This document shows positions 24,006-32,033 of a DNA stretch of 64,000 nt, piece after piece. Below the pieces are notes generated by a model. That model saw nothing but the letters and a program-made list of their open reading frames with translations. It was not told the origin of the DNA and did no database searches. Source of the DNA: Streptomyces sp. A012304. GTDB taxonomy: Bacteria > Actinomycetota > Actinomycetes > Streptomycetales > Streptomycetaceae. The translations under genes were made by a program, and so were the position numbers. The stretch covers positions 10,189 to 74,188 of the forward strand of contig NZ_BQUN01000134.1 in NCBI RefSeq assembly GCF_026008495.1, written 5' to 3'. Each line of letters starts with the position of its first letter. The first letter of the stretch is position 1.

Positions 24006-25607
24006 ATGACCGAGCACGTACGGGTGGCGGTGATCGGGTCCGGGTTCGGCGGGCTCGGGGCCGCCGTGCGGCTGCGCCGCGAGGGGATCACCGACTTCGT
24101 CGTCCTGGAGCGGGCGAGCGAGGTGGGCGGCACCTGGCGGGACAACAGCTACCCCGGGTGCGCCTGTGACGTGCCCTCCCATCTGTACTCCTTCTCCTTC
24201 GCGCCCAAGCCCGACTGGCCGCGCACCTTCTCCGGGCAGGAGCACATCCGCGCCTACCTGGAGCACGTCACGGACGTCTTCGGGCTGCGGCCCCATCTGC
24301 GCCTGGACTCCGAGGTGCGGCGGATGACCTGGGACACCGAGCGGCTGCGCTGGGACATCGAGACCGCGAGCGGGGCGCTGTCGGCGGACGTCGTCGTCTC
24401 CGCCACCGGGCCGCTGTCCGACCCGAAGATCCCGGACGTGCCCGGCCTGGCGTCCTTCCCCGGCAAGGTCTTCCACTCGGCCCGCTGGGACCACGACTAC
24501 GACCTCACCGGCAAGCGGGTCGCCATGGTCGGCACGGGCGCCTCCGCCATCCAGATCGTGCCCGCGATCCAGCCGAGGGTCGGCCGTCTTACCCTCTTCC
24601 AGCGGACCCCGCCGTGGGTGCTGCCCCGCGTGGACCGCGCCATCACCGGCGCGGAGCGCCGGCTGCACGAGCGGCTGCCGTTCACCACCCGGCTGCGGCG
24701 CGGGCTGCTGTGGGGCATCCGGGAACTCCAGGTGCAGGCCTTCACCAAGCACCCGGACCAGCTCGGCTTCGTCGAGCAGCTCGCCAGGCGCAACATGGCC
24801 CGGGCCATCAAGGATCCCGCGCTGCGGGCCCGGCTCACGCCCGACTACCGCATCGGCTGCAAGCGGATCCTGCTGTCGAGCGCGTACTACCCGGCGCTGG
24901 CCCGCCCGAATGTGGACGTCGTCGCGAGCGGTCTGCGCGAGGTGCGCGGCGCGACGCTCGTCGCGGCCGACGGCAGTACGGCCGAGGTGGACGCGATCGT
25001 CTTCGGCACCGGGTTCCACGTCACCGACATGCCGATCGCCGAGCGGGTCGTCGGCGCGGACGGGCGGACCCTCGCGGAGACCTGGAAGGGCGGCATGGAG
25101 GCCCTGCGGGGCGCGACCGTGCCGGGCTTCCCCAACTGGATGACGATCATCGGGCCCAACACCGGCCTGGGGAACTCCTCCATGATCCTCATGATCGAGT
25201 CCCAGCTGAACTACATGGCCGACTACCTGCGCCAGCTGCACGTCCTCGGCGGCCGCGCCGCCCTCGACGCCCGCCCGGGCGCGGTGCACGCCTGGAACCG
25301 GCGCGTCCAGGACCGTATGCGGCGCACGGTGTGGAACACGGGTGGCTGCACCAGCTGGTACCTGGACGCGAACGGCCGCAACACCACCATCTGGCCGGGC
25401 ACGACCAGCGAGTTCCGCCGCGCGACCCGCCGCGTGGACCTGGCGGAATACGCCCTCGTCCGCCCCTCGCCCCTCGAAAATGAAGCAGCCCCCGAACCCG
25501 CGTCGGCCCCCGAACCCGCGTCGGCCGCCGAATCCGCGTCGGCCCCCGAACCCACCCCGGCCGCCGAACCCACCCCGGCCCACGCACCGACGGAGGCCTC
25601 CCTGTGA
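24006..25607 (+). CDS. Flavin-containing (Baeyer-Villiger type) monooxygenase
   Basis: 533 aa. FAD and NADPH Rossmann motifs are GSGFGGLG (residues 11-18) and GTGASA (176-181). Between them FPGKVFHSARW (151-161) matches the Baeyer-Villiger fingerprint FxGxxxHxxxW. It would oxygenate a ketone to an ester or lactone, or a related sulfur or nitrogen compound; the substrate is unknown. ATG at 24006 follows AGGAGG. Residues about 495-525 are five 18-base repeats (PEPASA-like), an appendage absent from most relatives. The stop overlaps the hydrolase GTG. Confidence 0.92.
   Translation: MTEHVRVAVIGSGFGGLGAAVRLRREGITDFVVLERASEVGGTWRDNSYPGCACDVPSHLYSFSFAPKPDWPRTFSGQEHIRAYLEHVTDVFGLRPHLRLDSEVRRMTWDTERLRWDIETASGALSADVVVSATGPLSDPKIPDVPGLASFPGKVFHSARWDHDYDLTGKRVAMVGTGASAIQIVPAIQPRVGRLTLFQRTPPWVLPRVDRAITGAERRLHERLPFTTRLRRGLLWGIRELQVQAFTKHPDQLGFVEQLARRNMARAIKDPALRARLTPDYRIGCKRILLSSAYYPALARPNVDVVASGLREVRGATLVAADGSTAEVDAIVFGTGFHVTDMPIAERVVGADGRTLAETWKGGMEALRGATVPGFPNWMTIIGPNTGLGNSSMILMIESQLNYMADYLRQLHVLGGRAALDARPGAVHAWNRRVQDRMRRTVWNTGGCTSWYLDANGRNTTIWPGTTSEFRRATRRVDLAEYALVRPSPLENEAAPEPASAPEPASAAESASAPEPTPAAEPTPAHAPTEASL
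25491..25580 (+). repeat. Five tandem 18-bp repeats in the monooxygenase C-terminus
   Basis: The first two units (25491-25508, 25509-25526) are identical (CCCGAACCCGCGTCGGCC) and three more differ slightly to 25580. They encode PEPASA, AESASA and PEPTPA-like hexapeptides. Because 18 is a multiple of three, unit gain or loss would alter only the tail length. Confidence 0.8.
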
Positions 25608-26521
25608 GCCGTCTCACGAGTCCCGCCGCCGGGCCCTACACCCCGCCCGCCCCCGCCCGGGAACTCACCGTCGCCTCCGCCGACGGCTCCCCGCTGCATG
25701 TGGAGGTGCACGGGCCGGACGGGGCGCCGGTCGTGGTGCTGGTGCACGGGTGGACCTGCTCCACCGCCTTCTGGGCCGCGCAGATCCGGGAACTGGCCGT
25801 CGACCACCGGGTCGTCGCCTACGACCAGCGGGGGCACGGGCGGACCCCGGTGAGCGCGGTGTGCAGTGCGGAGGTGCTCGCCGACGATCTGGAGGCGGTG
25901 CTCACCGCGACGCTCGGACCCGGTGAGAAGGCGGTCGTGGCCGGGCACTCGATGGGCGGCATGACCGTCATGGCCGCCTCCGCACGCCCCGCCTTCCGCG
26001 CGCACGTCGCGGCCGCCCTGCTGTGCAGCACGGGCAGTTCGCGGCTGGTCGCGGAGTCGACGGTGGTCCCGATGCGGCCCGGCCGGCTGCGGACCTGGCT
26101 GACCGAGCACGTCCTCGGGTCGCGGGCGCCGCTCGGCCCGGTCACGCCGCTCGCCCGGCGGATCCTCAAGTACGCCACGATGGGCGCCGGTTCCGCCCCG
26201 CACATGGTGGAGGCGTGCGCGCGGATCGTGCACGCCTGTCCGCGCGAGGTCCGCCACGCCTGGTCCCACGTCCTCGCCCTGCTCGACCTGGACCACGCCG
26301 TACGGGAGCTGCGCGTGCCGACCGGGGTCGTCGTCGGCACCGCCGACCGGCTCACCCCGCCGGTGCACGCCCGCTCGCTGGCCGCCGCGCTGCCGCAGTG
26401 CGTGGGCCTGACCGAACTGCCCGGCCTCGGCCACATGACGCCCGTGGAGGCGCCCGAGCTGGTCACCGGGAAGATACGCGAACTGACCGCCGCACACATC
26501 CAGTTGAAGGAGGGCGCATGA
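25604..26521 (+). CDS. Alpha/beta hydrolase
   Basis: 305 aa. The oxyanion segment is VLVHGWTCS, the nucleophile elbow GHSMGG places Ser116, and Asp (GTADRLTPP) and His (LGHMTP) complete the triad. An esterase would suit cleavage of an ester made by the upstream monooxygenase. The GTG at 25604 overlaps its stop (GTGA), and the hydrolase stop overlaps the SDR start (ATGA), so all three are probably coupled. Substrate unknown. Confidence 0.92.
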   Translation: MSRLTSPAAGPYTPPAPARELTVASADGSPLHVEVHGPDGAPVVVLVHGWTCSTAFWAAQIRELAVDHRVVAYDQRGHGRTPVSAVCSAEVLADDLEAVLTATLGPGEKAVVAGHSMGGMTVMAASARPAFRAHVAAALLCSTGSSRLVAESTVVPMRPGRLRTWLTEHVLGSRAPLGPVTPLARRILKYATMGAGSAPHMVEACARIVHACPREVRHAWSHVLALLDLDHAVRELRVPTGVVVGTADRLTPPVHARSLAAALPQCVGLTELPGLGHMTPVEAPELVTGKIRELTAAHIQLKEGA

Positions 26522-27402
26522 GCAGGGTCGGTCTTCAGGGCCAGGTCGTGGTCGTCACCGGGGCCGCACGCGGCGTCGGGGAGCTGCTCGCCCGCAAACT
26601 GTCCGCGCGCGGCGTGAAGATCGCGCTGGTCGGACTGGAGCCGGACCTGCTCAAGCAGGTCTCCGAGCGGCTGCACACCGACAGCGCCCACTGGCACGCC
26701 GACGTCACCGACCACGAGGCGATGACACGCGTCGCGGGAGAGGTGAAGGAACGCTTCGGGAAGGTGGACGTCGTCGTCGCCAACGCGGGCGTGGCCACCG
26801 GCGGCCCGTTCGCCGACTCCGACCCGGGGGCCTGGCGCCGCGTCATCGAGGTCAACCTCGTCGGCTCGGCCGTCACCGCCCGCGCGTTCCTGCCGGTGCT
26901 GCTGGAGAGCCGCGGCTATCTGCTCCAGATCGCCTCGCTCGCCGCGATCACCCCGGCGCCGATGATGACGGCGTACTGCGCGTCCAAGGCGGGTGTGGAG
27001 GCGTACGCGCACAGTCTGCGGGCGGAGGTCGGCCACCGGGGCGTGCGGGTGGGCGTCGGCTACCTGTCCTGGACCGACACCGACATGGTGCGCGGAGCCG
27101 ACCAGGACGACGTCATGCGGGAGTTGAGGCAGCGGCTGCCGTGGCCGGCGAACAAGACCTACCCCCTCGGTCCGGCGGTCGACCGGATCGTCGCCGGGAT
27201 CGAGCGGCGCTCCGCCCACGTCTACGGCCAGTGGTGGCTGCGCGGCATGCAGGGCGTGCGCGGATACCTGCCCGGACTCATCGGGACCGTCGGCGCACGC
27301 GAGATGAAACGCTTCGCGCCGCGTCTGACGGGCATGCGCACGGGGCTCGTGGGGGCGGGCGGCGCGGCCGATGAGCAGCAACGGACTACGTACCGTGACT
27401 GA
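26518..27402 (+). CDS. Short-chain dehydrogenase/reductase
   Basis: 294 aa. The NAD(P) loop TGAARGVG is at residues 14-21, NAG in VVVANAGVA, and the catalytic Ser and YCASK (Tyr-x-x-x-Lys) with IASLAAITPAP. It oxidises or reduces a hydroxyl or keto group, possibly the hydrolase product. The C-terminal 70 residues (RRSAHVYGQWWLRG...) resemble SadH-type enzymes rather than simple reductases. ATG overlaps the hydrolase stop by four bases. Confidence 0.92.
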   Translation: MSRVGLQGQVVVVTGAARGVGELLARKLSARGVKIALVGLEPDLLKQVSERLHTDSAHWHADVTDHEAMTRVAGEVKERFGKVDVVVANAGVATGGPFADSDPGAWRRVIEVNLVGSAVTARAFLPVLLESRGYLLQIASLAAITPAPMMTAYCASKAGVEAYAHSLRAEVGHRGVRVGVGYLSWTDTDMVRGADQDDVMRELRQRLPWPANKTYPLGPAVDRIVAGIERRSAHVYGQWWLRGMQGVRGYLPGLIGTVGAREMKRFAPRLTGMRTGLVGAGGAADEQQRTTYRD

Positions 27403-27492
27403 TCGACATGCGTGGGGTCACCGCCCGTGTGAATCTGGTCGAGGCCCCACCAAGGCGGCCGATCCCCCCACCCACCACGGGAGTGAACCCAC

Positions 27493-27714
27493 ATGGGTAT
27501 GAAGGACAAGTTCCGCGACCAGTCCGAGCAGTGGCAGGACCAGGCCAAGCAGAAGATGGACGAGGCGCGGGAGCAGGTGCAGCGCCGCGGCGGCAACCGA
27601 CGCGACCGCGAGGAGAACCCCCAGCGCACGCCGCAGGGTGGCCCCGAGCGCACGCCGCAGCGCGGTGAGCGCGACCGTGAGCGGGAGCGGACCGACGAGG
27701 ACTTCGACGCCTGA
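27493..27714 (+). CDS. Small, highly charged hydrophilic protein
   Basis: 73 aa, starting MGMKDKFRDQSEQWQDQAKQ, with no hydrophobic segment and many Glu, Gln, Arg and Asp. It may form a helix but is otherwise disordered. I do not recognise a family, although short proteins of this kind are common in streptomycetes. Codon bias is normal. The stop codon lies in the GCCTGA motif that is repeated in the array downstream at 27774-27808, which suggests that local slippage has copied the end of the gene. Confidence 0.65.
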   Translation: MGMKDKFRDQSEQWQDQAKQKMDEAREQVQRRGGNRRDREENPQRTPQGGPERTPQRGERDRERERTDEDFDA

Positions 27715-27724
27715 CGCCGTTCTC

Positions 27725-27808
27725 CGGACGACGGACGACGGACGACGGACGACGGACGACGGACGACGAACGGCGCCTGACGCCTGACGCCTGACGCCTG
27801 ACGCCTGA
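27725..27808 (+). repeat. Two heptanucleotide tandem arrays after a small gene
   Basis: Six perfect copies of CGGACGA run from 27725 to 27766, then after 7 changed bases five copies of CGCCTGA run from 27774 to 27808. CGCCTGA equals the last codon plus stop of the small gene (27709-27715). A hairpin terminator follows at 27826. No coding capacity is evident in the array. Confidence 0.85.
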
Positions 27809-27825
27809 GTTCTGACGTCGCTGCG

Positions 27826-27857
27826 GAAGGGGTGCTCCCGACGGGGGGCACCCCTTC
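27826..27857. terminator. Terminator between the small gene and tricorn protease gene
   Basis: A 10-bp perfect stem (GAAGGGGTGC with its complement) extended by a T-G wobble and three more pairs, closed by GACG. It lies between convergent genes ending at 27714 and 27898, and could work in both directions. Confidence 0.65.
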
Positions 27858-27897
27858 TCCGTGTCTCCGCCTTCTCCGCGCCGGCGGCCCGCGCCGA

Positions 27898-30800
27898 TCA
27901 CGCCCCCCGGGGCGGCAGTTTCGGCCGGGAGCGGTCCGGGACGCCGCGGTGGTCCGGCGGGGACGCCGGGGGGTTGGTCTCCAGCAGCTCCAGGGCGAGC
28001 CGTACCGCGTCGTCGAGCTGGGCGTGCCGGCCCTCCGCCCAGTCCAGCGGGGTGCGCAGGACCTCCAGGTCGGGGAGGACGCCGTGGTTCTCGATGGACC
28101 AGCCGTAGGCGTCGAACCAGGCCGCGTTCATCGGCACGGTGATGACCGTGCCGTCGCCGAGCTGGTGCCGCCCGGTCATGCCGACGACGCCGCCCCAGGT
28201 GCGCTGGCCGACCACCGGCCCGAGTTTCAGCAGCTTGAACGCGGCGGTGATCATGTCGCCGTCGGAGGAGGTCGCCTCGTCCGCGAGCGCCACCACCGGC
28301 CCCCGGGGCGCGTTGGAGGCGTACGACACGGGCTGGGCGTTGCGGGTGAGGTCCCAGCCGAGGATCGTGCGGGTCAGCTTCTCCACGACGAGTTCGCTGA
28401 TGTGCCCGCCCGCGTTGCCGCGCACGTCGACGATGAGCGCGGGCCGCGACACCTCCATGCGCAGGTCGCGGTTGAACTGCGCCCACCCGGAGCCGCCCAT
28501 GTCGGGGATGTGCAGGTAGCCGCACCGCCCGCCGCTCAACTCCCGTACGACGGCGCGGCGTTTGGCGACCCAGTCCTGGTAGCGCAGCGGCCGTTCGTCG
28601 AGCAGCGGGACGACGGCGACGCGCCGCGGGCCGCCGCCCTCGCCGTCGGCCGGGTCGAAGGTCAGCTCGACGGTGGTGCCGCCCGCCTGCGCGAGCAGCG
28701 GGTAGGGCCCGGCCACCGGGTCCACCGGCCGCCCGTCGACATGGGTGAGCACCGCGCCCTCCCGGATCCCGGTCCCGGCGAGCGGGGAGCGGGCCCGGGA
28801 GTCGGAGGAGTCGCCGGGCAGGATCCGCCGGAGCGTCCAACCCGCCTCGCGGTGGGCGAAGTTGGCGCCGAGCAGGCCCTGCCGGCGCTGGTAGTGGGGC
28901 GGGCCCTCGTTGCGGCGGGCGGCGCTGACGTAGGCGTGGGAGGTGCCCAGCTCGCCGAGGACCTCGCGCAGCAGGTCGGCGAAGTCGTCGGGGGAGGCGA
29001 CCCGTTCGACCAGTGGCCGGTACTGCTCCAGTACCGCGTCCCAGTCGATGCCGCACATCCCGGGGTCCCAGAAGTAGGCGCGGATCAGCCGCCCGGCCTC
29101 CTCGTACGCCTGCCGCCACTCGGCGCCCGGGTCGGCCTCGTGCATGATGCGGCGTACGTCGATCCAGACCGTGGTGTCGAGGTCGCCGGACTCGGTGGAG
29201 GGGACCGCGCGCAGGTCGCCCTCGTCGACCACGACCAGCCGGGTGCCGTCGCCGCTGACGGCGAACCAGTCGAGGTGCCCGACGAGTTCGGACTTCTTGG
29301 CCTTGGTGATGGTGAAGTACTCCAGGGTCGGCCGCCCGCTGGTGTCGTCGGGGTTGGCGAAGGTCTCGCCGAGGGCGCCGGAGATGGGCCAGCGCAGCCA
29401 CACCAGCCCGCCGCCCGCGACCGGGCAGAGCGCCGAGTACTTGGAGGCGGCCACCGGGAAGGGCGTGACGCGGCTGGCCAGGCCCTCGGTCTCGACGGTG
29501 ACCGTCCCGTCCCCGCCCTCGTCGTCCTCGGCCGGGTCCAGCCCGCCGGCGGCCGGCCGGCCCTCCGGGTTCAGCGCGAACGGCGACGGCGTCGCGGAGG
29601 ACAGCGGCACCAGGTAGGGCCGGCAGCCCAGCGGGAAGGACAGGTCGCCGGTGTGCACGTCGTAGACGGGGTCGAAGCCCCGCCAGGACAGGAAGGCGAG
29701 ATAGCGGCCGTCGCGGGTGAAGACGGGATTCTCGTCCTCGAAGCGGCCGTTGGTGACGTCCACGATCAGCCGGTCCTTGATGCGGGCGATCTTGATCTGC
29801 CGCAGCGACCGTCCGATGCCCGGGTGCGACCACGTCAGCCAGGCCCCGTCCGGCGCGAACGCCAGGTCGCGCACCGGCCCGTTGATGGACCGGATCAGCT
29901 CGGTCACCTCGCCGTCGGCGTCCTCGGTGGCGTCGAGGAGCAGCAGCCGCCCGTCGTGCGTGGCGATCGCGAGCCGTTCGCCCTCCGGGTCGGACACCAT
30001 CTCCAGCACCCGTCCGAGGCGCCCGGAGGCCAGCCGGCGCGGTGCGCGCTGTCCGCTCGCGCGCGGCAGGTAGGCGATCTCGACGGCGTCCTCGCCCTCG
30101 GCGTCGGTGACGTAGGCGACCTGTCCGCCCGCGCCCAGCATCTCCGGCAGCCGCACCCGCACCCCGGGCGTGTCGGTGAGGGTGCGCGCGGGTCCGTCGC
30201 GGTGGGTCAGCCAGTACAGGCTGCCGCGGACGACGACCGCGCTGGCCCGCCCGGTGTCGTCCACGGAGATCCCGTCCACGTGCTGCGCGGCCGGCACCTG
30301 GTACGGCCGCCGCCCGGCCCGCGGCCCGCTCAGCCGTACGTCGATCCGGCGCGGCTCGGACCCGGCGGACAGGTCGTCGACGACCCACAGGTCGCCCGCG
30401 CACTGGTACACCACCCGGGTACCGTCGCTGGAGGCGTGCCGGGCGTAGAAGGCGTCGTGGTCGGTGTGCCGGCGCAGGTCGGAGCCGTCGTGGGCGCAGG
30501 AGTAGAGGTTGCCGACGCCCTCGTGGTCGGAGAGGAACGCGACGCGTCCGCCGACGAACATCGGGGAGTGGAGGTGCCCGCCGAGGTCGGGCAGCAGCCG
30601 TTGCCCGTGCAGCCAGAGCCGGCCCGTGGCGCCGCCCCGGTACCGCTTCCAGGAGGCCGGTTCGTGCGGCGGGGTGCCGGTGAGCAGCAGGGTGCGGCGC
30701 TCGTCGTCGATGTCGGCGACCTGGATGTCGGCGACCGGGCCCCAGGGCAGCTTGCGGCCGGGGTCGCCGTCCGGGGTGATCTTGTAGGCCCAGGTGAAGT

Positions 30801-31131
30801 GGGCGAAGGGCTCGCCGTGGGAGGCGACGGCGAGGATGTCGCCGTCCGGTGTCCAGCCGCAGACCTGGGTGTCGGGGCTGCCCCAGTAGGTCAGCCGCCG
30901 TCCCGGTCCGCCGTCCACGGGCACCAGGTGGATCTCGGGGACGAGGCTGCGCCAGCTCGTGCAGGCGATCTGGCGGCCGTCCGGTGAGAAGCGGGGGTGG
31001 CCGGCCTTGATGCGGTCGACGGTGAGCCGCCAGGCCCGGCCCGGCCCGTCGAGAGGGGCCAGCCAGAGGTCGTCCTCGGCCACGAAGCACAACAGGTCAT
31101 CGCTGAGGTGGGGCAGACGCAGATAGGTCAC
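27898..31131 (-). CDS. S41 peptidase, tricorn protease homologue
   Basis: 1077 aa. It starts with a beta-propeller region (WD/tricorn-like repeats such as HPRFSPDGRQIA, NPVFTRDGRYLAF), then a second propeller portion, a tricorn C1 domain, a PDZ (GTGIREGAVLTHVDG) and the S41 core with RGNAGG and DEATSSDGD, which carries the Ser nucleophile. Tricorn proteases trim peptides in the cytosol. The start used is GTG 31129-31131, directly after GGGGAG; a more upstream ATG (31174-31176) would add 15 residues. The divergent neighbour is a TetR regulator. Confidence 0.92.
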   Translation of the reverse strand: MTYLRLPHLSDDLLCFVAEDDLWLAPLDGPGRAWRLTVDRIKAGHPRFSPDGRQIACTSWRSLVPEIHLVPVDGGPGRRLTYWGSPDTQVCGWTPDGDILAVASHGEPFAHFTWAYKITPDGDPGRKLPWGPVADIQVADIDDERRTLLLTGTPPHEPASWKRYRGGATGRLWLHGQRLLPDLGGHLHSPMFVGGRVAFLSDHEGVGNLYSCAHDGSDLRRHTDHDAFYARHASSDGTRVVYQCAGDLWVVDDLSAGSEPRRIDVRLSGPRAGRRPYQVPAAQHVDGISVDDTGRASAVVVRGSLYWLTHRDGPARTLTDTPGVRVRLPEMLGAGGQVAYVTDAEGEDAVEIAYLPRASGQRAPRRLASGRLGRVLEMVSDPEGERLAIATHDGRLLLLDATEDADGEVTELIRSINGPVRDLAFAPDGAWLTWSHPGIGRSLRQIKIARIKDRLIVDVTNGRFEDENPVFTRDGRYLAFLSWRGFDPVYDVHTGDLSFPLGCRPYLVPLSSATPSPFALNPEGRPAAGGLDPAEDDEGGDGTVTVETEGLASRVTPFPVAASKYSALCPVAGGGLVWLRWPISGALGETFANPDDTSGRPTLEYFTITKAKKSELVGHLDWFAVSGDGTRLVVVDEGDLRAVPSTESGDLDTTVWIDVRRIMHEADPGAEWRQAYEEAGRLIRAYFWDPGMCGIDWDAVLEQYRPLVERVASPDDFADLLREVLGELGTSHAYVSAARRNEGPPHYQRRQGLLGANFAHREAGWTLRRILPGDSSDSRARSPLAGTGIREGAVLTHVDGRPVDPVAGPYPLLAQAGGTTVELTFDPADGEGGGPRRVAVVPLLDERPLRYQDWVAKRRAVVRELSGGRCGYLHIPDMGGSGWAQFNRDLRMEVSRPALIVDVRGNAGGHISELVVEKLTRTILGWDLTRNAQPVSYASNAPRGPVVALADEATSSDGDMITAAFKLLKLGPVVGQRTWGGVVGMTGRHQLGDGTVITVPMNAAWFDAYGWSIENHGVLPDLEVLRTPLDWAEGRHAQLDDAVRLALELLETNPPASPPDHRGVPDRSRPKLPPRGA

Positions 31132-31211
31132 CTCCCCATGCTTTTCCTCTCGGCAGAGCAGGGCAACTCGTGTCATATCCGGCCGTGTCGACCGGCGTGA
31201 CCCACAACACG

Positions 31212-31251
31212 AACGAAACCGTTTCGTTTCGATGATGGGGTGCGCTACGCT
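31212..31251 (+). promoter_or_regulatory. Operator-like palindrome and promoter before tetR
   Basis: AACGAAAC-C-GTTTCGTT (31212-31228) is a perfect 17-base palindrome. A half copy, CGAAACCG, recurs at 31261. A -10-like TACGCT is at 31246-31251. The palindrome lies between the divergent protease and tetR genes, a typical place for a TetR operator. Confidence 0.6.
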
Positions 31252-31308
31252 CGTCCTGTACGAAACCGAACCGTTCAGCAGCGGGACCGGAGTGGAAGGG
31301 GATCGGAC

Positions 31309-31911
31309 ATGACCGAGGTCACCACGGCCCGGCGCAGCCGGCTCACCCCCGAGCGCGAGGCCGAGCTGTACGCGGCCGTCCTGGACCTGCTCCGCGAGGT
31401 CGGCTACGACGCCCTCACCATGGACGCCGTGGCCGCGCGCACCCGATCCAGCAAGGCGACGCTCTACCGCCAGTGGGGCGGCAAGGCCGAGCTGGTCGTG
31501 AAGGCCATGCGCCACAACAAGCCCGGCAACATCAAGGACGTCGACACCGGATCCCTCCGGGGCGACCTGCACGCCCTCCTGGCCCAGGAGGACGACTGCA
31601 CCATGGAGCGCAACTCCGACCTGATGCGGGCGCTGGCGATGGCGGCACACTCGCATCCCGACCTGCGGCGGGCCTTCAAGGAACTGCTCCTCGAACCCGA
31701 GATGGAAGAGTTCGAGAACGTCCTGCGGCGCGCCGTCGACCGCGGCGAGATCCGGGCCGACTGCCCGGCGCTCGAGTACGTCGTGCACATGCTGGTCGGC
31801 GCGTTCGCGACCCGCACCATGATCGACGACCGGCCGCCCACGCAGGCGTTCCTGCACTCGTACACCGACGCCGTGGTCCTCCCCGCCCTCGGCCTCACCA
31901 CCACCACCTGA
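31309..31911 (+). CDS. TetR/AcrR family regulator
   Basis: 200 aa. The helix-turn-helix TMDAVAARTRSSKATLYRQWGGKAEL lies near residues 38-63, and the rest is the helical ligand-binding domain, with the typical LMRALAMAAHSHPDLRRAF. It probably represses the MMPL transporter 122 bases downstream and itself, binding the palindrome at 31212-31228. ATG 31309 has GGAAGGGG upstream. The ligand is unknown. Confidence 0.9.
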   Translation: MTEVTTARRSRLTPEREAELYAAVLDLLREVGYDALTMDAVAARTRSSKATLYRQWGGKAELVVKAMRHNKPGNIKDVDTGSLRGDLHALLAQEDDCTMERNSDLMRALAMAAHSHPDLRRAFKELLLEPEMEEFENVLRRAVDRGEIRADCPALEYVVHMLVGAFATRTMIDDRPPTQAFLHSYTDAVVLPALGLTTTT

Positions 31912-32033
31912 CCGTCCCCACGGTCCGCCCATCCTGACGTCACCGCTCACGTCGTCGGGCCGATCACCCCTGCCTCCAAGCCGGGCTGGTCACCCCTGCC
32001 CTGATCCCACGACCTGACCGGGAGTACGCCCTC

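Noticed and set aside
27832..30987. Forward 1051-residue frame
   Set aside because: Antisense to the tricorn-type protease; no recognisable domain.
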